From: Bacteroides caecimuris
GTDB lineage: Bacteria; Bacteroidota; Bacteroidia; Bacteroidales; Bacteroidaceae
NCBI RefSeq assembly: GCF_001688725.2
Contig: NZ_CP015401.2
Location: 1-64,000 of the forward strand
DNA length: 64,000 nt
Direction of reading: 5' to 3'
The notes beneath the pieces were generated by a model. That model saw only the letters and a list, made by a program, of their open reading frames with translations. It was not told the origin of the DNA and searched no databases. Made by a program: the position numbers and the translations under genes. This document shows positions 18,129 through 26,840 of this stretch, piece after piece. Position 1 is the first letter of the stretch, and the number at the start of each line of letters is the position of its first letter.

Positions 18129-20153
18129 TTATTTGTTGATTCTGATCGCATCAAGTGCTTTGATGGTTATTTGTTTTTTATTAGGCAGTGTAACCTTGTG
18201 TTCTTGTTCACTCATGTTTACTATAAGGTATACGTGTTCGTCTGATACACTAGCCCATTCTGCCGCTAATACTACCGGAGTTATTTCATAGTTGGGTATC
18301 TCTTGCGTTGGGTTATCACCAGTTGGAATTATTTCCTGTATAAAACGGCCTCCCAAGAATAAATCATGTTGTTGACGGCGGAAATCTGTCAGATTTTTCA
18401 GAAATTTAGCTTCCCTTTTCGCATCTGGGCGCATCAACAGACTGGGCTCTACCCATCCTAACTGAGAACCCCATAACAGACTACGCATACTCATGAAATT
18501 CAAAGAACCGTCTGTGATACGCCAAGGGATGTAGGTGTATCCGCTATAGATGCAACGGTCAGAATAAATGAGCGGAAACAACGGAACCATTTTTGTATAG
18601 CTGTTGTGCGGAGAATTGACAACTAACATCATGTCAAACAGGTCAATATAGCACTCTGCATTTTCTTCTGTTGTCATGGCTTGGTTCTCTTTGTATAGAT
18701 TTGTGCGCATTTCGGTGAGTAAACTGCGGTAGGCAAAAGGCCACCAATCACCACCGCCAGGTGCATGTCCGTGGTTGGTTGCATAGCAGGGTTCGCTGTT
18801 GGCGCAACCTATCTGATCCATATATACACCGTTCGTTTTTAGTTCAGTTAATATCTGTTTGTTGACTCCTTTCAGCACATCTCTCCAAATATAAGAAGCT
18901 GGGCAGGTTACAGTATTTAATACCTTTGAGCTATATACTTCTGTATATAATGTACCATCAGCTTTGCGACAAGAGGCATCTTTACCATTAAGCGTTTTAT
19001 AGCTGTCTGTTGCTGGATCCCATAGACGACCGTTAATATATGGAGTAATAAATCCTCCAAGTTCCTGTGTTTCTTTAATCATTTCTTTGAATCCTGCTTT
19101 TTCGGGAAAGTATTCCGGATATTTAGTATCGAAACGATGATTGTGCCAATAATACCAATGCAATCCGACTCCTTTTCCATAGTATTTCATCGCTTTACGT
19201 ACTGCTTCCATTGTTTCAGCATTTACTTCTCCCGGCCGTAGCCACATATCAGCGTTTTTGATCCATTCTGCTATAGGACGTTCTGAAATAGTTTTTGCAC
19301 CCCACAGTGTTTCGAAAGTAAATGGACGATACCATTGTACTGCAGCGTCCTGCCATCCCTTTTTGGTAAATCCCATCACTGTTTCCCAAGGAATGCAGAA
19401 CTTCTTGTTTTGAGTCCAGGCATAGGATGTTGTCACGTTCTGAATAAATACAAGACTTTTTCCTTCACTTTTCATTCTGAATACTTTGCCAGATCCCCCT
19501 TTGTCTTGTGCGGCAAAGTAGACTGTGCCTCCTTTATGATGCATCAGCACTAATTGCATTGTGCCTGTACACGAAGGATAACGTGATTGCAGTTGTCCTT
19601 CATTGCCGATTGTGTATTCGGTCCCGAATCCGACAGGAAGAATTCCTTTTGCTCCTTCCGGTCTGTTTACAGCAATACGGGGAAATTCAGATTCTGTAAT
19701 CACCCATCCTTCCGGCATTTCTGCTTCAATGCGCCATTCCGGTAGTTCGGCATCTTTACCTAATGTGACTAATATGCGTACCGGACACGTCGGTCCTGCA
19801 TCTATAACCATTTGCCAGGTGAATATTAATGTTGAGGCATCTTGAGTTTTTTGTATCTCGCCTCCTTTATATTCGCCCCATCGGGGCATTAAGGTCGGGT
19901 TCTCTCCGTTGGGACCCCGATAGATTAGTTGCCACGGATGTGTTGTACTTCCATCTACAGGCAATATGTTCATGCCATCCATGCGGAATTCCTTGAATAA
20001 GAATTCTTTTCCGTTGGCAAACACTAATTCAACATTCTTGTTTTTTAATACAAAGTTTCCATTTTCATTTTTAGCAGTCACTGAGGCTGATAAAGTTCCA
20101 AAACATTGTAAATAGCATAATATGCTAATAATACTGGTTATCATATTTCTCAT
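18129..20153 (-). CDS. DUF6259-type predicted glycoside hydrolase
   Basis: A 674-residue secreted protein. I start it at ATG 20153 (MRNMITSIIS, signal peptide to about residue 24); an in-frame TTG lies two codons upstream. An N-terminal beta-sandwich (about 25-260) is followed by a probable TIM barrel with GLHWYYWHNH, GGFITPYINGRLWD and TNGVYMDQIGC. In the last, the Asp is placed like a nucleophile on a strand end. MTTEENAECYIDLFD may supply the acid. The layout recalls clan GH-D-like alpha-glycosidases. No activity is known to me. It is tightly clustered with the 749-residue protein gene and the phosphodiester glycosidase gene. Confidence 0.75.
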   Translation of the reverse strand: MRNMITSIISILCYLQCFGTLSASVTAKNENGNFVLKNKNVELVFANGKEFLFKEFRMDGMNILPVDGSTTHPWQLIYRGPNGENPTLMPRWGEYKGGEIQKTQDASTLIFTWQMVIDAGPTCPVRILVTLGKDAELPEWRIEAEMPEGWVITESEFPRIAVNRPEGAKGILPVGFGTEYTIGNEGQLQSRYPSCTGTMQLVLMHHKGGTVYFAAQDKGGSGKVFRMKSEGKSLVFIQNVTTSYAWTQNKKFCIPWETVMGFTKKGWQDAAVQWYRPFTFETLWGAKTISERPIAEWIKNADMWLRPGEVNAETMEAVRKAMKYYGKGVGLHWYYWHNHRFDTKYPEYFPEKAGFKEMIKETQELGGFITPYINGRLWDPATDSYKTLNGKDASCRKADGTLYTEVYSSKVLNTVTCPASYIWRDVLKGVNKQILTELKTNGVYMDQIGCANSEPCYATNHGHAPGGGDWWPFAYRSLLTEMRTNLYKENQAMTTEENAECYIDLFDMMLVVNSPHNSYTKMVPLFPLIYSDRCIYSGYTYIPWRITDGSLNFMSMRSLLWGSQLGWVEPSLLMRPDAKREAKFLKNLTDFRRQQHDLFLGGRFIQEIIPTGDNPTQEIPNYEITPVVLAAEWASVSDEHVYLIVNMSEQEHKVTLPNKKQITIKALDAIRINK

Positions 20154-20179
20154 ATACAAAAGATTAGGATGAATAATTT

Positions 20180-22429
20180 CTATTTAATAATTTCGATGCT
20201 TTTTCTGAATAATTTTATTATTTCCTCTTGTGGAAGAGCGGTTTCCAATATGAGACGGCCTGCTGCGGGGAGGATACTTTTGCTTCCTGCTGACCGGATA
20301 GGTATTCTTTTACCACTCTCATTCATCAAAGATAGCTTGTTTTTTTCTATATCAAGAGTGAGTTGTCCTGTACCGTTCATATGCCAATAAATGATACAAG
20401 TCCTTCCTGCTTTCTGGAAAATGAATGCCCGGATTGGCTTTTCGTCATCCTTGGTTATTTGGCGATAGGGGTATAACTGATAATTTCCTTTTTTATCTTT
20501 CATCAGAAGATATTCTTGTTCGGGATTTTTGAGTAATTCTTTCTGTTTGTCTGTCAGGACACCTTGAAGTTTTGCTTCTTCCCACATTTTGATAACTCTC
20601 AGGTTATCTTCTGTACGAGGATGATTCTGTAACTCTTCTAAATTGCCAACTAATGATATGGGAGAATTCCATGCGACAGCTTTGCTGCAAATATATTCAT
20701 ACATGTCTGGTTGCATGCCTATTGTCTTGTCGTTGGGAGCCAAGTAATTCACCCATCCGAAATTGACAGAAGTAAAATCTTTGGCTATCTGCTCTGCACA
20801 TCGAAGTGTATACTTCTTCATTGCCGGACGGATACGTTCCGGAGGGAATATATCGAAAGCATTCCCACGACTTAAAATATGCCATCCATAATGTGATTTC
20901 AATGCTCCTTCTGCAAATAATGGAGTTGGTTTCATTTCGTTGTATACTATCATCTGAGAGCGGGAGACATTATACCAATAAGGCATCGGTACATCTTCCG
21001 CACCATCAAAATAGACAAAACGAAAGCCTGCTTCGTGGTAGATTTTTCCTAAACGTTCGGCAATCTCTTTTTGGATTCCTGTATTTTGGTTGACACGGAT
21101 AAACAGGGGCCAGTCATCTACATCCAATAGTCTGAAATGTTGTCCTTTGTCATGTGAGGCTGCTTTTGAGTTAAATACTCCCCGTACACATCCCGTAAAT
21201 TGATATGGTGGTTCGGTGGTATAGTTCTCATAAGTGACAAGCTCGTTGTCAATTTGCAGGAGACGTCGTCCTTTCTCCATACGTACGCCTTCCGGATTAC
21301 CTTCTATAGTGATGATAGTACTTGAATCATCTAATGGTTCCGAGAGAATAAATTCGCGTACATGGTTGGTGCGGGAGTCCGGTATGCCGTTGTTGATATA
21401 TGGGTCATTCACTGCTACTTTGGAATAATGAATATGAATGCCGGGTATCATGCCTGCTGCTTTGATTTTATTAGTGATTTCCTGTAAATCTTTCATTCCA
21501 TTCGGATATTCTTTTCTCCATTCATAATGTCCGCAAGCTTTGGCGAAATCAACATAATAGACGACAATGGATTTGAAACCACCTTTTTGAGCATATGCAA
21601 TATGTTCATCTATATTTTTAGTCGTGACATCACGTAGCTCATAATAGGAGTACTGATATTCTTTACGTTGGCGACTTTCTACTCCTAAAGGCATATGATA
21701 GTCACGTTCTACTTTATCAATACAGGTTAGCAGTTTTTCTTTTGAAGTAGTAATCAGTGCTGCACCAGAATTGAATAGTTTCACTTGAAAATCAAGTCCT
21801 GCATACATCGTAGTATATTCCTTGTTTGCAAAAGCATCGATATAGGTGGTCGGATGGGTGCCTAGCAGGCATATGGCTGTCTGTTCATCCCATGATACAT
21901 TCAGCCACTCACCAAAGTTCTCACGTTTACGTACTGGTAATTGTAATAATGAGATTTCATCTATTTCAGTTTTGCGTTTTACCCCAAAATCTTCGATACG
22001 ATAATCAATTTGCTTCAGAGTGAAACCTATATAATAATCTGTGATATTTAACTCTATAATGGCAATGTCATAGGTATCCTGAAATTCTATACGTAATTCA
22101 TTTCCGTTACGTTCAATTTTATTGGCTGGGAAGGTGCGTGGCTTTGCAGGAAACATTAGGAAGTTTTCATTATCGTAAGGACGGTATTGGGTAATAGCGC
22201 ATAAAGGTACATCTGCATTTGTTATCAGACATTCCTCTCCCGTAGCTTTGTGTATCAGGCTGCGTGCTTTTCCGTCATTGCTAATAATTAGACGCATTTC
22301 CGCGTTCTCTATGACCACATTATTGTTTTCTTTCTGTTCATTAGGCATAGCTATACAAAATTGTGGCAACAATGTCGACACAAGCCAGACTAATAAAACC
22401 GGATATGTATAATATATTCTTTTCATCAT
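20180..22429 (-). CDS. Predicted secreted glycosidase of unassigned family
   Basis: A 749-residue protein with a signal peptide (about residues 1-27). It has a beta-sandwich (about 35-235; VVIENAEMRLIISNDGKARSL is a galactose-mutarotase-like opening) and then a TIM-barrel region. Strand-end motifs are GGFKSIVVYYVDFAKACG, GMIPGIHIHYSK and AGFRFVYFDGAEDVP, the last a plausible nucleophile position. A C-terminal beta domain ends the protein. The overall design resembles its neighbour at 18129-20153, but the two do not look like close paralogues. It may be an alpha-glycosidase distantly like GH101/GH36-type enzymes. I cannot name a family. It is followed 20 nt later by the DUF6259 gene. Confidence 0.7.
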   Translation of the reverse strand: MMKRIYYTYPVLLVWLVSTLLPQFCIAMPNEQKENNNVVIENAEMRLIISNDGKARSLIHKATGEECLITNADVPLCAITQYRPYDNENFLMFPAKPRTFPANKIERNGNELRIEFQDTYDIAIIELNITDYYIGFTLKQIDYRIEDFGVKRKTEIDEISLLQLPVRKRENFGEWLNVSWDEQTAICLLGTHPTTYIDAFANKEYTTMYAGLDFQVKLFNSGAALITTSKEKLLTCIDKVERDYHMPLGVESRQRKEYQYSYYELRDVTTKNIDEHIAYAQKGGFKSIVVYYVDFAKACGHYEWRKEYPNGMKDLQEITNKIKAAGMIPGIHIHYSKVAVNDPYINNGIPDSRTNHVREFILSEPLDDSSTIITIEGNPEGVRMEKGRRLLQIDNELVTYENYTTEPPYQFTGCVRGVFNSKAASHDKGQHFRLLDVDDWPLFIRVNQNTGIQKEIAERLGKIYHEAGFRFVYFDGAEDVPMPYWYNVSRSQMIVYNEMKPTPLFAEGALKSHYGWHILSRGNAFDIFPPERIRPAMKKYTLRCAEQIAKDFTSVNFGWVNYLAPNDKTIGMQPDMYEYICSKAVAWNSPISLVGNLEELQNHPRTEDNLRVIKMWEEAKLQGVLTDKQKELLKNPEQEYLLMKDKKGNYQLYPYRQITKDDEKPIRAFIFQKAGRTCIIYWHMNGTGQLTLDIEKNKLSLMNESGKRIPIRSAGSKSILPAAGRLILETALPQEEIIKLFRKSIEIIK

Positions 22430-22445
22430 TTATTTTATGTTTTTA

Positions 22446-23870
22446 TTACCACTTATCTGTGCGAAATGGTCTGACCGGCAGATTGCGTGTATTAATCAGA
22501 TTTCCTTTCAGGAAATTCCGAAAACAGTAACGAACGGCAACGGGAGATTTGACTGTTGGGGATTTGACAATTACTGTATGATCCTTCTGATTTAAAGAGG
22601 CCTCTGCCGGATAAAAGACTTTATCTGAACCTGCAATCTCAAATCCGGAGATATTCATCCAGGGGCTTAATCCTTTTTCTGCATGGGAAAAGGAGATTTC
22701 AATTGTCTCTCCGTTGATTTTCATGCTTTTATAAGATGGATATTCGGATTCTATTCCCTGATATCCGTATGTCTTATTCAAGGACATATATGCGAGGCGT
22801 TCTCCAATCCCTTTTTTATTGTGAGGATGCACTTGAGGAGCTTCGTATGTCTCTACTAAGTCGTTTGTTCCGATCATACCACTATTGGGAATGAGTGAAA
22901 GCGCCTTTTGTTGAGCTTCCCGCAATAATGCTCCTATGTAGCCATCTTCTTTATATTCACAGGCAAATGGGACTGTCTCAACATAGTAGAAAGGCAGGTC
23001 TCCTTGTTTCCATATTGATCGCCAATGTTTTACCATTGTAGCTAGGCGTTCGGCGTATGTTCTGCTACTTCTTACATTACTTTCTCCTTGATACCAGATA
23101 AAACCTTTTATTGTATATTTGTGACAGGGGTATAAAATTCCATTATACATTAACATCGATTGTAAATAGACTGGTGTCTTGTCACTTCCTATTAAAGTCA
23201 GGTCTTCATCCTTGTAGGTTTGTAGTATTTCCTTAGGTAGCCAACCTTCTACTCTTGAGCCTCCCCATGCACAGGTGATAACTCCTATAGGAATCTGCAA
23301 GGTCCGTTGTAAAGTTAATGCATAATGATAGGCGGCTGCACTAAACTTCGGAGCATTTTCCGTAGTTGGTTGCTGCCAGCTTCCTTCTGCATACTCCTGC
23401 GGAGATAGTTTTACTGTCGGCTTTATGGTTACCATTCGTATTCCCGGATGATTGGGAGCATCTGCTATGACATTATTGGAGTCGCTTATGGGACAATAAT
23501 CAAATCCGTTCAAAGGCATTACCATATTTGATTGTCCGGCACATAACCAGACTTCTCCGACCAGGAGGTGCTGCAAAGTGACAGATTGTTCTCCATCCGT
23601 CAGTGTTAATGTATGTTCTTCGAAACTGGCAGCAGGCGTTGTGATCTGTAATTCCCAACACCCCTTTTCGTCAGCATGGGTTTTGACTTCCTTATTTGCC
23701 CATGAAGGAGTTACTACAACAGTAGAATTTGGAGTCGCTTTTCCCCAGATTCGTACATTGCTTTTTTGCTGTAAGACCATATTGTCACTAAGTAGTGGAG
23801 GCAATTTGACTTTTGCCTCCATATTGATGCTCCACAGTACAATTATTAAAAAGTAGATAAGAATCTTCAT
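22446..23870 (-). CDS. Sialate O-acetylesterase-like SGNH esterase
   Basis: A 474-residue secreted esterase with a signal peptide at residues 1-19. The family motif GQSNM, with catalytic Ser, is in VWLCAGQSNMVMPLNG (about residues 112-127). GFIWYQGESN and the Asp/His pair region VHPHNKKGIGERLA also match. An Ig-like insert follows the signal, as in bacterial sialate 9-O-acetylesterases. These enzymes remove O-acetyl groups from sialic acids or other sugars, including xylan. No sialidase is present in the window, so a different acetylated sugar is possible. It sits between the GH20 gene and the 749-residue gene, each about 16 nt away. Confidence 0.85.
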   Translation of the reverse strand: MKILIYFLIIVLWSINMEAKVKLPPLLSDNMVLQQKSNVRIWGKATPNSTVVVTPSWANKEVKTHADEKGCWELQITTPAASFEEHTLTLTDGEQSVTLQHLLVGEVWLCAGQSNMVMPLNGFDYCPISDSNNVIADAPNHPGIRMVTIKPTVKLSPQEYAEGSWQQPTTENAPKFSAAAYHYALTLQRTLQIPIGVITCAWGGSRVEGWLPKEILQTYKDEDLTLIGSDKTPVYLQSMLMYNGILYPCHKYTIKGFIWYQGESNVRSSRTYAERLATMVKHWRSIWKQGDLPFYYVETVPFACEYKEDGYIGALLREAQQKALSLIPNSGMIGTNDLVETYEAPQVHPHNKKGIGERLAYMSLNKTYGYQGIESEYPSYKSMKINGETIEISFSHAEKGLSPWMNISGFEIAGSDKVFYPAEASLNQKDHTVIVKSPTVKSPVAVRYCFRNFLKGNLINTRNLPVRPFRTDKW

Positions 23871-23885
23871 GTAGCATTTCTTTTT

Positions 23886-25499
23886 TTAGTCACGGAAATC
23901 CATTTGTATTTTTTCTTTCTTTTTGATGACAGGACCAGCCGGTTCCGGATGGTGCTGAGGATTACGATAATCAAAGTAATAAATATTCAGCTTATCAAAT
24001 AAGGTGAATGCATCTTCCATACGTGACAGGAACTTGTCGTAGTCTTTGACTGTCGGTGCGGACCAAGCTGATTCTGCCAGTGCGCAGAGGCGGGGAAAGA
24101 TCATGAAATCTACCCGATCTTTAGTATGCATTAGTTCCGTCCATGTATTGGCCTGTATGCCTTTGACATGTGAGAGGTCAGAGGCTGACACTCCCCATTC
24201 GGCAAACCATTTGTCGGGGAAAGCATATACATCTTCTATTGGGCAGAATCCGTCCCAGATTCGTCCCCATTTGTGGTCTTTATATTGTACGAAGTCAAAA
24301 TAAAGCGGTTTGCGCGGACACATGATAGTCGAATATCCTTTGGTCAGTGATTTGCGCAGGTAATCGGGTTTATCATGCCTCCACCACATAATGATAGTAT
24401 TATCTTGCTTTACATTCAAGTCGAGAAGTTCATCCCAACCGACTAAAGTTTTACCTAGTGAGTTTACTACATCTGTCATTCTATGCATAAAGTAGCGTTC
24501 TGCTTCCTTTACAGTTTGTAACCCTTCGCGTTTCAATAGTGCTTGTACATGTGGGTCTGTTTCCCATGCCTTGATTCCGTAAGCTACTTCGTCGCCTCCG
24601 ATATGTAAATATGGAGAAGGGAATAAGGCAGCTATTTCTTTTAGTATATTAGTCAGATAAGTATAAGTTTCTTCTTTGCCGACGTTAAAAGTGAATTCCG
24701 GATGTTCTTCCGTTCCTCCGCCTGAGTATTCCGGGTAAGCTTTATTGGCTGCTGTGGCATGTCCGGGCATGTCTATTTCGGGTATAATTTCAATATGACG
24801 TTCTTTGGCATATGCTATGATATCACGGATCTGCTCTTGTGTATAATATTGTGCCGGTGTATCTGGATCACTATGGCAACCTTCTCCTCCTATAGTTGCC
24901 AGTTTAGGGTATTGTTTAATTTCGATTCTCCATCCTTGTGCGTCTGTCAGATGCCAATGGAAGCGATTCATCTTATAATATGCCATCAGGTCAAGGATTT
25001 GTTTTACCCTTTTTTCGCCGGAAAAGTGACGTGCTTCATCAAGCATATATCCTCTCCATTCATAACGCGGGGCGTCTTCTATCGTTCCACATCTTAGATC
25101 TCCGTAGGTTAACTGCTGTAATAGCGTTTGAATACCATAGAAAACTCCAGCTGGACTTCCTCCTTTGATTAGGACCTGTTTGGGGGCGATAATCAGCTGA
25201 TAGCCCTCTTTGTTTTGCAGTCTATTGTCTAATGATAAGTTGATTCCTTTCGCAGCTTTTTTGCCGGGGATTACTTTCATTTTATAGTTTAAATCAGCGA
25301 GTTCCTTTTCAAGGAATGCTGCTTCTTTATATAAACTGGCATCCAGATAGTGGATTTTCTGACCCGATTTGAGTTTACACGTTTCTGCTTGCATGGTGAC
25401 TTCAGTAGGATAGGGGATAACCCGTACCTGTTCTTGTGCTTGCAGGCTCATGAACAAACTTAGATAGACTATTGCCAAGGTTGTAAGTAATAGTTTCAT
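23886..25499 (-). CDS. GH20 beta-N-acetylhexosaminidase
   Basis: A 537-residue secreted enzyme with a signal peptide to about residue 21, a GH20b alpha/beta domain (about 25-143) and a GH20 barrel (about 147-500). RGYMLDEARHF opens the barrel, NRFHWHLTDAQGWR is family-typical, and HIGGDEVAYG carries the catalytic pair Asp303-Glu304 for substrate-assisted catalysis. It removes terminal beta-GlcNAc or beta-GalNAc. The released HexNAc would feed the transporter-NagA-NagB operon. Its start lies just after a GH2 remnant (25518-25871). Confidence 0.95.
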   Translation of the reverse strand: MKLLLTTLAIVYLSLFMSLQAQEQVRVIPYPTEVTMQAETCKLKSGQKIHYLDASLYKEAAFLEKELADLNYKMKVIPGKKAAKGINLSLDNRLQNKEGYQLIIAPKQVLIKGGSPAGVFYGIQTLLQQLTYGDLRCGTIEDAPRYEWRGYMLDEARHFSGEKRVKQILDLMAYYKMNRFHWHLTDAQGWRIEIKQYPKLATIGGEGCHSDPDTPAQYYTQEQIRDIIAYAKERHIEIIPEIDMPGHATAANKAYPEYSGGGTEEHPEFTFNVGKEETYTYLTNILKEIAALFPSPYLHIGGDEVAYGIKAWETDPHVQALLKREGLQTVKEAERYFMHRMTDVVNSLGKTLVGWDELLDLNVKQDNTIIMWWRHDKPDYLRKSLTKGYSTIMCPRKPLYFDFVQYKDHKWGRIWDGFCPIEDVYAFPDKWFAEWGVSASDLSHVKGIQANTWTELMHTKDRVDFMIFPRLCALAESAWSAPTVKDYDKFLSRMEDAFTLFDKLNIYYFDYRNPQHHPEPAGPVIKKKEKIQMDFRD

Positions 25500-25517
25500 G
25501 TTTCTTGGTTTTATTAG

Positions 25518-25871
25518 TTATTTAATAATAATTATAGGATTTTCTCCATGTAAATCCTCTATGGATACTGTCGCAGTGATGGTACGGGTCTCATTAGGGA
25601 ACAATGGAATGAAGTTATCACTCCAGAATACCGGATTTACGACTTCTTTTGTTTTTCTCTTTGTATCTTTTTTATTAGTTTGATTACTTCGTAGCTTTTT
25701 TTCAGACTGCGAAATACATATAATCAACGCTTCCAAGCTTATTAATGAAATTTGATAATGCAATAATTCTCCTGTTTTCAGAGCATATGTCGGGATCTTA
25801 TATGAATTAAGTAATGATGCAGTTGCTCTTGTATTTCTTGGAAGAAGGATGGCATAGTATAAATAAATGTT
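25518..25871 (-). pseudogene. Remnant of a GH2-type glycoside hydrolase (C-terminal end)
   Basis: An open minus-strand stretch bounded by TAA at 25872-25874 and a stop at 25518. An ATG at 25763 would give only 81 residues. The last 40 residues (VVNPVFWSDNFIPLFPNE, then TRTITATV) match the final Ig-like domain of GH2 beta-mannosidase / exo-beta-glucosaminidase proteins, which end with a DNYxxLxPGExRTxT motif. The rest of such an enzyme (about 800 residues) is missing, and the 75 bases up to the DUF1080 gene hold nothing else. The remnant lies in operon order between DUF1080 and GH20, so a GH2 enzyme was probably once part of the pathway. Confidence 0.6.
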
Positions 25872-25944
25872 TTATATTTTATATCAAGAGAGGTTACTAT
25901 AAATTTTTGTAATAGAAATCCTCTCTTGATAATGTTAACAATAA

Positions 25945-26817
25945 TTAATCAAGGATTTTTATGCGGATGTTACGATACCATACGTCATCACCATGATCTT
26001 GAAAGCCAATGAATCCTTCTCTGTTGTCACCACCACAGTTATTTAATAATTGAAATGCTAAAGGACGTTCTTGCTCGCTAAACTTACTGGATTGCAGTAA
26101 ATCTGTCCATTCTCGTGTCCATAGATGATATTCAAGAACGTTCTCATCGTTTTGGCTATGAACAACCGTACCTTTGTATACCATAATTTTTGCTTTATTC
26201 CATTCTCCGGCAGGTTTGGCATTTTGTGGAATAGCAGGGATCAAGTCATATAAAGAAGCTGATTGCCGATTATTGCTTTTGCCTAATTGAGCATCTGGGT
26301 GAACTGCATTATCTAATATCTGGTATTCAGGTGCAGACATAAAAAGCATTTCTAATCGATCGTTTCCATCTTTGTCTTTAGATGTGACTTCTTGTCCTAA
26401 GTAGAAAATTCCGGAATTACCGCCTTTGGATATTTTCCATTCTAATTCCAGTTCAAAGTTTTTAAATTTATGTGCGAAGATTAGGTCACCACCGTCACTA
26501 TTTTGAGCTTCTCCAATACCACTCCCATTGAATTTAATACTACCGTCTTCGATGGTCCATTTAGATGGAACTTGTTCTTTACCATATCCACGCCAACCTT
26601 TGAACGTTTCTCCGTCAAAAAGGGTGATATAGCCATCTTTGTCAATGGGAAATTGTATACTGTCAATCTCAGAAGCTTTTAATGATTTGGAACACGATAA
26701 AGTTATGAAGTTAGATGAGGTGTCATCTTGTGATACTGCAACTTTCTTATTGCCGTTGCAAGATACCAAAACTCCGGCTATAAGACTATAAATTAGTGGA
26801 TAAAATTGATTTCTCAT
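25945..26817 (-). CDS. DUF1080 (3-keto-disaccharide hydrolase-like) lipoprotein
   Basis: A 290-residue lipoprotein (AGVLVSCNG, lipid Cys20) with a concanavalin-like DUF1080 domain. Its motifs are YITLFDGETFKGW, SDGGDLIFAHKFKNFELELEWK and GNSGIFYLGQE, ending in DVWYRNIRI. DUF1080 proteins often accompany Gfo/Idh/MocA oxidoreductases, and members of the family cleave 3-keto-glycosides by elimination-type chemistry. It follows the Tat-exported oxidoreductase gene by 23 nt, the classic pairing for oxidise-then-cleave. The substrate is inferred only from the surrounding locus. Confidence 0.85.
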   Translation of the reverse strand: MRNQFYPLIYSLIAGVLVSCNGNKKVAVSQDDTSSNFITLSCSKSLKASEIDSIQFPIDKDGYITLFDGETFKGWRGYGKEQVPSKWTIEDGSIKFNGSGIGEAQNSDGGDLIFAHKFKNFELELEWKISKGGNSGIFYLGQEVTSKDKDGNDRLEMLFMSAPEYQILDNAVHPDAQLGKSNNRQSASLYDLIPAIPQNAKPAGEWNKAKIMVYKGTVVHSQNDENVLEYHLWTREWTDLLQSSKFSEQERPLAFQLLNNCGGDNREGFIGFQDHGDDVWYRNIRIKILD

Positions 26818-26840
26818 GATTCTAAATTAATGTTTAATAG

